Source: BQWY01 sp046351095 (lineage in GTDB: Bacteria; Nitrospirota; Nitrospiria; Nitrospirales; Nitrospiraceae). Taken from it: 64,000 nt of DNA. The notes under the pieces were generated by a model. It was given only the letters and a program-made list of their open reading frames with translations, was not told where the DNA came from and searched no databases. Made by a program: the position numbers and the translations under genes. Positions 36,601-43,892 of the stretch are shown in pieces. Location of the stretch: the NCBI GenBank assembly GCA_046351095.1, contig JAXLZC010000001.1, positions 372,001 to 436,000 on the forward strand, in the 5' to 3' direction. The first letter of the stretch is position 1. Each line of letters starts with the position of its first letter.

Positions 36601-37346
36601 CGCGCCGCCTCTTGGATGACATCGTGGCGAAGAAACTCTTGCGGGCGAAAGGCGTCTATGGATTCTGGCCGGCGCAGGCGGATGGAGACGACATCGCACT
36701 CTACCGCGATGCGGCCTGCCGCGAACGGCTTGCCGTCGTGCATACGTTGCGTCAGCAGGGAGAAAAGCCGCAGGGGCAGCCGAATCTCGCGTTGGCGGAT
36801 TTCATCGCGCCTCGCAGCGCCGGCCGAACGGACTATCTTGGGTTGTTCGCCGTGACGGCTGGGCACGGCCTGGAGGCGCTCTGCGCGCGGTTCGATAAGG
36901 ATCACGACGACTACAACGCCATCATGGCGAAGGCGCTTGCCGACCGGTTGGCGGAAGCGTTTGCCGAGTATCTCCACCTACGTGTGCGGCGTGAGTGCGG
37001 CTATGGTCTACAGGAAGCGCTGACGAACGAACAATTGATCCATGAGGACTATCGCGGCATCCGTCCGGCGCCGGGGTATCCCGCCTGTCCCGACCATACG
37101 GAAAAACGCGGATTGTTCGATCTGCTCGGTGCGGAAGCGGCCACGGGGATTACGCTGACGGAGTCCTATGCCATGTATCCCGCGGCGTCGGTGAGCGGCT
37201 GGTACTTTGCGCATCCGGAGGCGGCATACTTCGGCGTCGGAAAGATCGGGCGCGACCAGGTCGCAGACTATGCGCAGCGGAAAGGGCTGTCGGTCGGTGA
37301 CGTCGAACGATGGCTGGCGTCGAACTTGGCGTACGATCCGGAGTAA
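33669..37346 (+). CDS. metH: Cobalamin-dependent methionine synthase
   Basis: A 1225-residue, full-length MetH that transfers the methyl group of methyltetrahydrofolate to homocysteine through cobalamin. Domains in order: homocysteine-binding barrel with the zinc Cys (GGCCGTTPAHI) to about residue 325; pterin-binding barrel (FVNIGERTNVTGSPKF) to about 610; the cobalamin cap and Rossmann domain with His757 in KGDVHDIGKNIVGVV; and the AdoMet-dependent activation domain from about 890 (GYPACPDHTEKRGLFDLL). The start ATG at 33669 fits the family. A good promoter lies about 105 bp upstream. No other methionine gene is adjacent. Confidence 0.98.
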   Translation: MASIESVLRERLLVLDGAMGTMIQTYRLDEAAFRGTRFQGWAKDLKGNNDLLNITRPDVIEAIHRQYLEAGADIVETNTFNSQSISLADYGMESLAYELSKAGAECARRAVQAVERAQPGRTCFVAGAIGPTTKTSSISTDVNNPAARGATYVELVEAYAEQVRGLLDGGVDVLLVETIFDTMNAKAAFFAIEQVFAERGRRVPIMASVTFIQAGSNRGVTGQTVEGFWNSISHVPLLSVGMNCALGPQEMRPLLEELAKIAPIYISSHPNAGLPNPLLPTGFPETPDTLAPQLREWAQNGWLNIIGGCCGTTPAHIQRIAEAVKGLAPRTPAPVPRYLRLSGLEGVTIRPESNFVNIGERTNVTGSPKFAKLILGGQYEEALAVARQQVEGGAQIIDVNMDEGMLDSVAAMEKFLRLIASEPDIARVPIMIDSSKWEVIETGLRNIQGKGIVNSISLKGGEAAFREQARLIRRYGAAMVVMAFDEQGQADTLARRQEICARAYRILTELEGVPPEDIIFDPNVLTVATGMEEHNNYAVDFIDATRWIKTNLPHCKVSGGISNVSFSFRGNNVVREAMHAAFLYHAIRAGLDMGIVNAGQLAVYEDIPKDLLTAVEDVLLNRRPDATERLVAFAETVKAKDKSAVKDDAWRQEPVAKRLSHALVKGITDFIEQDVEEARKTLGRPLLVIEGPLMDGMNVVGDLFGAGKMFLPQVVKSARVMKKAVAYLLPFMEAEKQAGGASSQGTVLLATVKGDVHDIGKNIVGVVLACNNYRVVDLGVMVSCDKILAAARAERADVVGLSGLITPSLEEMAHVAKEMTREGFTVPLLIGGATTSKAHTAVKIAPNYKETVVHVLDASRAVGVLGALLNPKERDTFRAQNTKDQDSIRQAHRDRGERTVLPLAHARSRALVTDWARADIPVPVKLGVQIIDDQPLEQVVPYIDWTPFFHTWELRGKYPHILNDPTVGAKAAEVFNDARRLLDDIVAKKLLRAKGVYGFWPAQADGDDIALYRDAACRERLAVVHTLRQQGEKPQGQPNLALADFIAPRSAGRTDYLGLFAVTAGHGLEALCARFDKDHDDYNAIMAKALADRLAEAFAEYLHLRVRRECGYGLQEALTNEQLIHEDYRGIRPAPGYPACPDHTEKRGLFDLLGAEAATGITLTESYAMYPAASVSGWYFAHPEAAYFGVGKIGRDQVADYAQRKGLSVGDVERWLASNLAYDPE

Positions 37347-37415
37347 CCATAGAATTTGATCGTGCTACCACGGTATTCCATGCGTCTCCAATGGAATAGA
37401 AGTGTAAGCCGGTCC

Positions 37416-37437
37416 TGGCTCTAGCAGTAAAGAGCCA
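37416..37437 (+). other. 7-bp stem-loop after metH
   Basis: TGGCTCT and AGAGCCA form a perfect 7-bp stem with an 8-base loop 69 bp after the metH stop. No T-run follows, so its role as a terminator is doubtful; it lies just upstream of the ndk promoter. Confidence 0.3.
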
Positions 37438-37479
37438 TCAATATCCGCCACATCATCTTCTCCCCGACCCATCGCTTGG

Positions 37480-37508
37480 TTGAACGCCTTCCTGGCCTTC
37501 TCTATAAT
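37480..37508 (+). promoter_or_regulatory. Sigma70-type promoter of ndk
   Basis: TTGAAC (37480-37485), 17-base spacer and a perfect TATAAT (37503-37508), 46 bases before the ndk ATG. It would drive ndk and the overlapping PgaB-like gene. Confidence 0.7.
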
Positions 37509-37554
37509 GGCGGCGATATTCACCCTTTCAACTTTGTGAAGGAGCGTCGCGAGT

Positions 37555-37977
37555 ATGGCTGAGCGGACTTTGGCGATTATTAAGCCGGATGCGGTGAAGA
37601 AAAATGCGATCGGCGCGATCATCGCGCAGTACGAAAAGGCGGGGCTGCAGCCGGTGGCGATCCGGATGATGCAGATGTCGAAGGCGACGGCGCAGGGCTT
37701 CTACGCGGTGCATAAGGCGCGCCCCTTTTTCGATAGCCTCTGTACCTTTATGTCGTCTGGACCCTGTGTGGTGCTGGTGTTGTCCGGTGAGGACGCCATC
37801 AAGAAACATCGTGAATTGATGGGTGCCACGGATCCGGCCAAGGCGGAGCCGAACACGCTGCGGAAACTCTTCGGCACGAACATCGAATTCAACGCGACGC
37901 ACGGCTCGGACGGGCCCGATACGGCCGCGTTCGAAATCGGCTATTTCTTCCCCGGCATGGACATCGTGACTCGGTAG
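37555..37977 (+). CDS. ndk: Nucleoside diphosphate kinase
   Basis: A 140-residue Ndk, the enzyme that moves the gamma phosphate between nucleoside triphosphates and diphosphates. The catalytic His116 is in EFNATHGSDGP; RTLAIIKPDAVKKN opens the protein. Length is normal. The stop TAG shares its last base with the GTG of the next gene, so ndk and the PgaB-like lipoprotein gene are coupled. Confidence 0.98.
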   Translation: MAERTLAIIKPDAVKKNAIGAIIAQYEKAGLQPVAIRMMQMSKATAQGFYAVHKARPFFDSLCTFMSSGPCVVLVLSGEDAIKKHRELMGATDPAKAEPNTLRKLFGTNIEFNATHGSDGPDTAAFEIGYFFPGMDIVTR

Positions 37978-39635
37978 TGATCCGTGTCTCTGTGACACAC
38001 CCCTTGCTTACGACTCTCACGCTGCGGTCGTCGTCTTATTCGACGGCGAGCCGGGCGTGGGGGCTCCAGCATCTGCTCTTCGCCTCCGTCCTCATTGTCT
38101 CTTCTGTTTTGCTCACGGCCTGTGCGTCGGCCCGACCAGATGCTGCCCGCACCGTACCGATCGTGGACACGGCGCCACGTCCCGTTCCCGTTCGATCCGC
38201 CACAGGAGAAGGTGAGGCAGGTGCGCTCGCCGAAGCGCGCGCCCATTTCGAAGGCGGGCGTGCGTCGACTGCGGTGCGACTCCTCAGGCATTTCCTCGAA
38301 CTCCATCCGAAAAGTCCGCTTGCCGTCGATGCTCGTTGGATCCTTGGCCGCTCGCATGAGGAGTTGGGCGAATGGCACGCGGCGTTGGTGCAATATCGGT
38401 TGATCCTCGCGGAGGCGACGCGCCAGCCCGGGTTGACGTCGACCATGAACCAGCAAGTGCGTGATCGCGTAACGGTGCTGACGCGAACGTTGGGTCGTGC
38501 GTCGACGTCTGTCTCCGGATTCGTGGCGTTGGCGCTCGATCCCGCGCATTTCCCAGATCCTGCTCAGTGGCAACAGTGGTTGACGCCGCTGCTGGCGGAA
38601 GGGGTGACGACGCTGGTGATCGACGTGGCGCCTGTCGCACGGCCAACCGTTTCGCCGACCGAACGCGGTGTCTACTTCCCTACGGCGTGGGCGCGGCTCG
38701 AACGCGATCTCTTCAGCGAGTTGGTGCCGTTGGCGCACGACCTTGGTTTGACGGTCATGGCGTCGCTCGATCTGACGCAGATGCCCTGGCTCGATCCGAC
38801 ACTCGGGTGGACTACCTACGTACTTGACGACAGCACGAAACAATTGGCGCCAAGCCTCTCCTTCGATCTCCTCCATCCGTCGGTGCAGGAATATCTCTCC
38901 GGATTCTTGGCGGATCTCGCAAAGACGCAGATCGACGGCCTCATCGCCTTGGTTGGGAGTCGTACGGGTGTGCGGTATCAGGTCAGTCCCCGAGGGCTGA
39001 AACGTTTCAGCGAGAATGCAGGCATGGAACTCGATCCCGAGGCGGTGCTGCGCGCCGCGAAGCACCTGGGCGGGGCGGCGGCAAAGGACGTACGTCCGCC
39101 AAGTGCCGCGCCGCGACCGGGAGAAAAAGCGGCGACGTCGGATGCCACAAAGGATAACGACCGCGCCTTGATGGAGAGCGTGTGGCGGTGGGCCGGCTGG
39201 CAGGCGCGCGAGCGGCTGAATGTGTTGGTGCAACTTCGTCAGGCGATGCGCCGATATCGATCGAGTTTTCACATGACCATCGCGTTTCATGATGTGGCGC
39301 TGACAAATAGTGTGGCCGCGTTGGTCGAGCATGGGGAAGATGTGTTGGAAGCCACGCAGCGCGGATTCGGCGTGGCAGTGCCGTTTGCTGTGCTCGTGCC
39401 GAACGCCCCGGCTCCGACAGCGGACGCGCAGGTCGGCGCGGGTGGTCCGTCGAGTGGATTTTCCGACCGGCTGACGCAGACCGTCGAGATGGTCGGCTCT
39501 CCGGAGCGCCTCTGGTTGCTCGAGCCGGTTCCGCATTTGGATCGAAGCGCCGTGTCGCGACTCTTGAGTTTGCCGCAGACACAACAGGTACGCGGACGCG
39601 GACTCAACCTTGTGGTGACGGCGCCCGGCCCATGA
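37977..39635 (+). CDS. TPR-containing lipoprotein with PgaB-like glycoside-hydrolase region
   Basis: A 552-residue exported protein. The N-terminus has a lipobox (SVLLTAC, Cys about residue 49), so it is probably outer-membrane anchored. Next is a TPR-like part (EARAHFEGGRASTAVRLLRH, ARWILGRSHEELGEWHAALV). From about residue 180 it resembles the C-terminal hydrolase domain of PgaB/GH153 and other barrel hydrolases: VTTLVIDVAPVARP, LSFDLLHPSVQEYLSGFLAD and DGLIALVGSRTG. It could cleave or process a poly-N-acetylglucosamine-like polymer. The GTG start overlaps the ndk stop. Confidence 0.65.
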   Translation: MIRVSVTHPLLTTLTLRSSSYSTASRAWGLQHLLFASVLIVSSVLLTACASARPDAARTVPIVDTAPRPVPVRSATGEGEAGALAEARAHFEGGRASTAVRLLRHFLELHPKSPLAVDARWILGRSHEELGEWHAALVQYRLILAEATRQPGLTSTMNQQVRDRVTVLTRTLGRASTSVSGFVALALDPAHFPDPAQWQQWLTPLLAEGVTTLVIDVAPVARPTVSPTERGVYFPTAWARLERDLFSELVPLAHDLGLTVMASLDLTQMPWLDPTLGWTTYVLDDSTKQLAPSLSFDLLHPSVQEYLSGFLADLAKTQIDGLIALVGSRTGVRYQVSPRGLKRFSENAGMELDPEAVLRAAKHLGGAAAKDVRPPSAAPRPGEKAATSDATKDNDRALMESVWRWAGWQARERLNVLVQLRQAMRRYRSSFHMTIAFHDVALTNSVAALVEHGEDVLEATQRGFGVAVPFAVLVPNAPAPTADAQVGAGGPSSGFSDRLTQTVEMVGSPERLWLLEPVPHLDRSAVSRLLSLPQTQQVRGRGLNLVVTAPGP

Positions 39636-39643
39636 GCCGGGCG
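39622..39643 (+). other. 8-bp stem-loop containing the stop codon of the PgaB-like gene
   Basis: CGCCCGGC and GCCGGGCG pair perfectly over 8 bp with the loop CCATGA that contains the TGA stop. No T-run follows. It may slow decay or end transcription before the gcvH promoter. Confidence 0.4.
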
Positions 39644-39666
39644 CGCGCCGGACAGGCCGTCCGTTC

Positions 39667-39695
39667 TTGACAGCGTAGGGGGCCTGCTCTACGAT
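39667..39695 (+). promoter_or_regulatory. Sigma70-type promoter of gcvH
   Basis: TTGACA (39667-39672, perfect), 17-base spacer and TACGAT (39690-39695). It lies 65 bp before the gcvH ATG. I looked for a glycine riboswitch in the leader and saw none. Confidence 0.6.
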
Positions 39696-39759
39696 CCGAC
39701 CCGCATCATCAATTAATTCGCACCAGTCAGACGTTCAGACAAAGGAGTGCGCAGGCGCC

Positions 39760-40143
39760 ATGAATCCGTCCGATCTCCGGTACCATGAAGAACATGAGTG
39801 GGTGCGCGTCAACGGCACGCAGGCCACGCTCGGTATCAGCCAGTTTGCGCAAGATGCGTTGGGCGACATCGTGTTCGTCGACCTGCCCAAAGTCGGCGCC
39901 ACACTGACGGCGGGGCAGTCCATCGGCGAAGTCGAATCGACGAAAACCACATCGAGTCTCTATTCTCCGGTGAGCGGAACCGTCGCGCAGGTGAATGCCG
40001 ATCTGAAAGATCATCCTGAGGTGGTCAACAGCGACCCGTACGGAAAAGGGTGGATGTTGGTCATTACTCTTTCGGATCCTTCGCAGGTGAACACGTTGAT
40101 GACCTCAGCGCAATACGATGCGTTTTTGGCCAAGCAGAAATAA
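39760..40143 (+). CDS. gcvH: Glycine cleavage system H protein
   Basis: A 127-residue lipoyl carrier. The lipoylated Lys62 lies in EVESTKTTSSLYSPVSG, and YHEEHEWVRVNGTQATLGIS opens it. It carries the aminomethyl group between GcvP and GcvT, which are not in this window. The next gene is lpdA, the L-protein that reoxidises it. AAAGGAG lies 15 bp before the ATG. Confidence 0.97.
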   Translation: MNPSDLRYHEEHEWVRVNGTQATLGISQFAQDALGDIVFVDLPKVGATLTAGQSIGEVESTKTTSSLYSPVSGTVAQVNADLKDHPEVVNSDPYGKGWMLVITLSDPSQVNTLMTSAQYDAFLAKQK

Positions 40144-40247
40144 GCGTCGTGCCGTACTGATATTCCGCCCATAACTGAACGCGTCGCCGCCGTGCGACGC
40201 CGATCCATCCACCGACCGTCGACGCACCATCCCCACAGATTCGTACC

Positions 40248-41684
40248 ATGTCCGCCCCACGGCACATCGTCATTCTCGGAGCAGGACCGGGTGGATACGT
40301 GGCCGCGATCCGCGCCGCCCAACTCGGCGCGCGTGTGACGCTCATCGAACGGCAGGCGCTCGGCGGTGTCTGTCTCAATGCCGGGTGTATTCCCAGCAAA
40401 ACCTTACTCTCCGTCGTTGAGCTCGGCGAGAAAGTAACGAAGGCGATGGATGCCGGCCTCCTCGTGGATGGTCCGCCTCGGTTCGATCTCGTGCGGATGG
40501 TCGCTCGTAAAAATACCGTCGTGAGTTCCCTCGTGAAAGGCATCGCGACGTTGTTGAAGTCGTGGAACGTGACGGTCGTGCAGGGCACAGGACGGCTTGT
40601 TACGGCGACGACCGTTGCGGTGACCGCGCCCGATGGAACGGTCCAGTCCATTCAAGGCGATGCCGTTATTGTAGCGACCGGCTCATCTTGGCCCGCGTTG
40701 CCGAAGTTTCCCGTCGACGGACGGCAGATCATTACCAGCAACCATGCGCTCGATCGCCAGGAGCGGCCTGAGAGTCTCGTGATACTCGGCGGCGGGGTGG
40801 AAGGGTGCGAGTTCGCGCGCCTGTATGCCGGGCTAGGCTCGCAGGTGACCGTCGTCGAATTGCAGCCGCGTCTGTTGCCGCTCGAAGATGCCGACATGTC
40901 CGCTGTGGTCGATCGGGAACTCCGGAAGCGCAACGTGACGGTTCTGACTGGAGTCTCCATCGAGCGTGTGCAGCGTGACGACGCAGGGATCACGGCGACG
41001 CTGACCGATGGAACGACGCTGACGGCGACCTGCCTGTTGGTCTCGGTGGGACGCGGCTTCCATTCGCGCGATATCGGATTGGAGTCGCTCGGTGTCGCAA
41101 TGGGCCGTCGCGGCGAAGTGCTCGTCGATGCGCAGTTACAGACAAGTGTTCCAGGGCTGTATGCCATCGGTGATGTGACCGGTGTCGCCATGCTAGCGCA
41201 CGTCGCGTCGGAGCAGGGGAAGGTTGCCGTCGAATCGATTTTTGGGAAGCCGCGCGCCATCGACTACAACGTGGTGCCCGCCGGAATTTTTACGGTGCCT
41301 GAAATCGGGCGCGTCGGGTTGACCGAACAACAGGCTCGCGAACGCGAAACTGCGGCTGGACGGGATCCGGATCGAAGCCTGGCTGTCGGCCGTTTTCGTT
41401 TTCAGGGGCTGGGGAAAGCACAAGCGACCGGTGAGACTGCCGGGCTTTGTAAGGTGATCGCCGAAGCGGACAGCGGACGTCTGCTTGGTGTCCATATCGC
41501 CGGTGCCCATGCCGCCGATCTCATCCATGAGGCAGCGTTGGCGATGCGCTGTGGTGCGACCGCCGAGGCGCTCGCGACCATGATCCATGCGCATCCAACC
41601 TATGCCGAAGGACTGATGGAAGCGGCGGAAGACGTACATGGGTTGGCGATCCATTCGATGCGAAAGCGGCCGGGCCATGCGTGA
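40248..41684 (+). CDS. lpdA: Dihydrolipoyl dehydrogenase
   Basis: A 478-residue flavoprotein that oxidises dihydrolipoamide with NAD+ (the glycine cleavage L protein or the E3 of 2-oxo acid complexes). The redox disulfide Cys42/Cys47 is in GGVCLNAGCIPSK; the FAD motif is ILGAGPGGYVAAI and the NAD motif ILGGGVEGCEFARL; the C-terminal active-site His-Glu is in IHAHPTYAEGLMEA. It follows gcvH by about 105 bp and overlaps the next gene by eight bases. Confidence 0.97.
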   Translation: MSAPRHIVILGAGPGGYVAAIRAAQLGARVTLIERQALGGVCLNAGCIPSKTLLSVVELGEKVTKAMDAGLLVDGPPRFDLVRMVARKNTVVSSLVKGIATLLKSWNVTVVQGTGRLVTATTVAVTAPDGTVQSIQGDAVIVATGSSWPALPKFPVDGRQIITSNHALDRQERPESLVILGGGVEGCEFARLYAGLGSQVTVVELQPRLLPLEDADMSAVVDRELRKRNVTVLTGVSIERVQRDDAGITATLTDGTTLTATCLLVSVGRGFHSRDIGLESLGVAMGRRGEVLVDAQLQTSVPGLYAIGDVTGVAMLAHVASEQGKVAVESIFGKPRAIDYNVVPAGIFTVPEIGRVGLTEQQARERETAAGRDPDRSLAVGRFRFQGLGKAQATGETAGLCKVIAEADSGRLLGVHIAGAHAADLIHEAALAMRCGATAEALATMIHAHPTYAEGLMEAAEDVHGLAIHSMRKRPGHA

Positions 41685-42321
41685 AGGATTACGGTCGTTG
41701 CTGGAAAAGGTCGCGGCAGTATTCGTCGTGGCGCTTGCGGTCGCGGCATTACTCTCGCAACGTGTGCCGCCGAGTGAGTCGGGTGACACGTCACGGCGTA
41801 CGGTCATAGCCGGTCCCAATCCGGTGGTGTCGACGGTTGCATTGCGCGACCGTGCGCCGGCCATTCAGGCTGGTCTCTCGGAAGGGGCAGGCGTCGCACC
41901 GTCTGCTGGTGCAACAGCCGTCTCCGCTAAATTTCAGCCGGTAAAGACTCGTGAGATTGTCGCGAAGCGGAATCCTCGTGAGCCGCGAATGAGCGGCGCC
42001 GCTCCACATATCGACGAACGGCGCGTCGTGAAGGTGCAAGCCGGGGAACCGAAACTCGACGTCAATCGGGCGACGCAGGAAGATTTCGAACGACTGCCCG
42101 GTATCGGCCCGAGCATCGCTAAACAACTGCTGGACTATCGGGTCCAACATGGCGCCTATCGCGAGGTAGCCGACCTACAGGCGGTTAAAGGTATCGGTAA
42201 GAAGCGGTTCGAGCGGCTCGCGCCGTTTGTGACGGTGGGCGCGGCATCAATCGATCGTGGGCCTGCCTCTGAGGGTAGTCCAAAGCAGACGCGTGGGAAG
42301 GAAGGACAGGGCACGACATGA
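41677..42321 (+). CDS. ComEA-like helix-hairpin-helix protein
   Basis: A 214-residue protein with an N-terminal membrane anchor (VAAVFVVALAVAALL), a long disordered linker and a C-terminal double helix-hairpin-helix (NRATQEDFERLPGIGPSIAK, ADLQAVKGIGKKRFERLAPF). ComEA-type proteins bind DNA on the outer face of the membrane during uptake. The ATG at 41677 overlaps the end of lpdA, and its stop overlaps tyrS by four bases (ATGA). No other competence gene is in the window. Confidence 0.85.
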   Translation: MREGLRSLLEKVAAVFVVALAVAALLSQRVPPSESGDTSRRTVIAGPNPVVSTVALRDRAPAIQAGLSEGAGVAPSAGATAVSAKFQPVKTREIVAKRNPREPRMSGAAPHIDERRVVKVQAGEPKLDVNRATQEDFERLPGIGPSIAKQLLDYRVQHGAYREVADLQAVKGIGKKRFERLAPFVTVGAASIDRGPASEGSPKQTRGKEGQGTT

Positions 42322-43538
42322 GTGAGCTTTCGCGGCAGTTAGAGGTGATGCTCCGAGGATCGGTGGAGGTTATCCAGCGACAGGAATTGGAGCAGAAGCT
42401 CACGAAGGCCTTAGCCGAGCGGCGTCCGTTGCGGGTGAAGGCGGGATTCGACCCGACGGCGCCTGACCTGCACCTCGGCCATACCGTGCTCATTCAGAAG
42501 CTGAAGCAGTTCCAAGAACTCGGTCACCACGTGTTGTTTCTGATTGGTGATTTTACCGGCATGATCGGGGATCCGACCGGTGTGTCCGATACACGCAAGG
42601 CCCTGACGAAACAACAGGTGCAGGACAACGCGACGACCTATCAACGGCAGATCTTCAAAATCCTCGATCCGGCGAAAACCGAAGTCGTGTTCAACAGCGC
42701 CTGGATGGGACCGATGACCGCCGAGGGCTTGATTCAGTTGGCGGCGCACTATCGTGTGGCCCGTATGATGGAACGCGACGACTTCCAGAAGCGCTACCAG
42801 GAGCAGAAGCCGATCAGCGTGCATGAATTTCTGTATCCGTTGGTCCAGGGCTACGATTCGGTTGCGCTGAAGGCGGACGTCGAACTCGGTGGGACGGATC
42901 AAAAATTTAACCTATTGGTCGGGCGAGAATTGCAGCGCGACTATGGACAGGAGCCGCAAGTCGTCCTGACGATGCCGCTCTTGGAAGGCACCGACGGCGT
43001 AAAAAAAATGAGCAAGAGCGTCGGCAATTACATCGCGCTCGAAGACGCGCCAGCCGAGATGTTCGGGAAGATCATGTCCATCAGCGATCCGTTGATGGTG
43101 CGATACTATGAATTACTTACGAGCGAGGATCTTGCCGCCATGCGCGCCATGCACCCGATGGAGGCGAAGCTGTCGCTCGGCGAGAAGCTGGTCGGGCAGT
43201 ACCATGGAGCCGAAGCGGGGCGGCAGGCTCGCACTGACTTTCAACAGAAGTTCCGCGAGAAAGAATTCCCCTCCGAACCGGATGTCCGGCTGACGCTCAC
43301 CCCATCGGATGTCCACGATCAGTCGAAACCGACCATTGGATATGTCGACCTGCTGGTGAAGACCGGGTTGGTACCGTCGAAGGCGGAAGCCCGCCGATTG
43401 ATGACCCAAAACGGCGTCGAATTCGACGGGCAGCGGGTGACCGACACGTCTGGGGCCCTCGCACTTCAGGTCGGTGCCTCCCACCGACTGCGCGTGGGGA
43501 AACGGAAGTTCGCCCTCATCGACTATCGCCCGCACTAG
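42318..43538 (+). CDS. tyrS: Tyrosyl-tRNA synthetase
   Basis: A 406-residue class I aminoacyl-tRNA synthetase. The HIGH-like motif is DLHLGHTVLI and the KMSKS motif is KKMSKSVGNY; the tyrosine pocket GGTDQKFNLLVGRE is seen, and an S4 RNA-binding domain ends the protein (SKAEARRLMTQNGVEFDGQR). Length and layout suit the TyrRZ-type enzyme. It overlaps the ComEA-like gene by four bases, so the operon runs gcvH, lpdA, comEA-like, tyrS. Confidence 0.97.
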   Translation: MSELSRQLEVMLRGSVEVIQRQELEQKLTKALAERRPLRVKAGFDPTAPDLHLGHTVLIQKLKQFQELGHHVLFLIGDFTGMIGDPTGVSDTRKALTKQQVQDNATTYQRQIFKILDPAKTEVVFNSAWMGPMTAEGLIQLAAHYRVARMMERDDFQKRYQEQKPISVHEFLYPLVQGYDSVALKADVELGGTDQKFNLLVGRELQRDYGQEPQVVLTMPLLEGTDGVKKMSKSVGNYIALEDAPAEMFGKIMSISDPLMVRYYELLTSEDLAAMRAMHPMEAKLSLGEKLVGQYHGAEAGRQARTDFQQKFREKEFPSEPDVRLTLTPSDVHDQSKPTIGYVDLLVKTGLVPSKAEARRLMTQNGVEFDGQRVTDTSGALALQVGASHRLRVGKRKFALIDYRPH

Positions 43539-43892
43539 TCCAACCGGTTCCTGAGCACTCGGACTGAGGCAGGATCTCCTTCACACCGTTTCTCGAATGC
43601 CCTACTCCGCCTAACCTACGCCTGTCTCGCGTCAAACCCTTGACGTCTTCCCAGGTAGAGGACACGAGGCGGGGATAACTTTGTCGGTCCTTGCGCGCCT
43701 CTTCTTTTTGCCGTCGCTTCAAGTGCTCCGAATACCGCTCCGAGATGGGGCTCGCATAGGTATGCCCTGAGGACGATCCTCCCTTTCCGTCAGTGAACTG
43801 TCGGGCCGGAGTGAGCACACCTAACCTAGCTGATTTACAGGGCCATTCGGTCAAGAATCTTCACGGAAACGCCGATACACAGGAGGCAAGGT
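43539..43892. other. Intergenic region before the hybrid kinase
   Basis: 354 bp between tyrS and the hybrid kinase. A minus-strand open frame (43516-43854) has a charged stretch but also reads through the tyrS end and has no start signal. I see no RNA gene or clear terminator. The region should hold the kinase promoter; a perfect AGGAGG at 43881 sits just ahead of its start. Confidence 0.45.

Noticed and set aside
37365..37622. Minus-strand 85-residue frame between metH and ndk
   Set aside because: It overlaps the ndk promoter and start, has no ribosome site and no family features.
37941..39584. 547-residue minus-strand frame opposite the PgaB-like gene
   Set aside because: Antisense shadow; very Arg-rich and no start signal, whereas the plus-strand frame has a lipobox and TPR pattern.
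43516..43854. Minus-strand frame in the gap before the hybrid kinase with a charged helix (ERYSEHLKRRQKEEARKD)
   Set aside because: It runs over the tyrS end, has no Shine-Dalgarno and the remainder looks random; possible but not supported.
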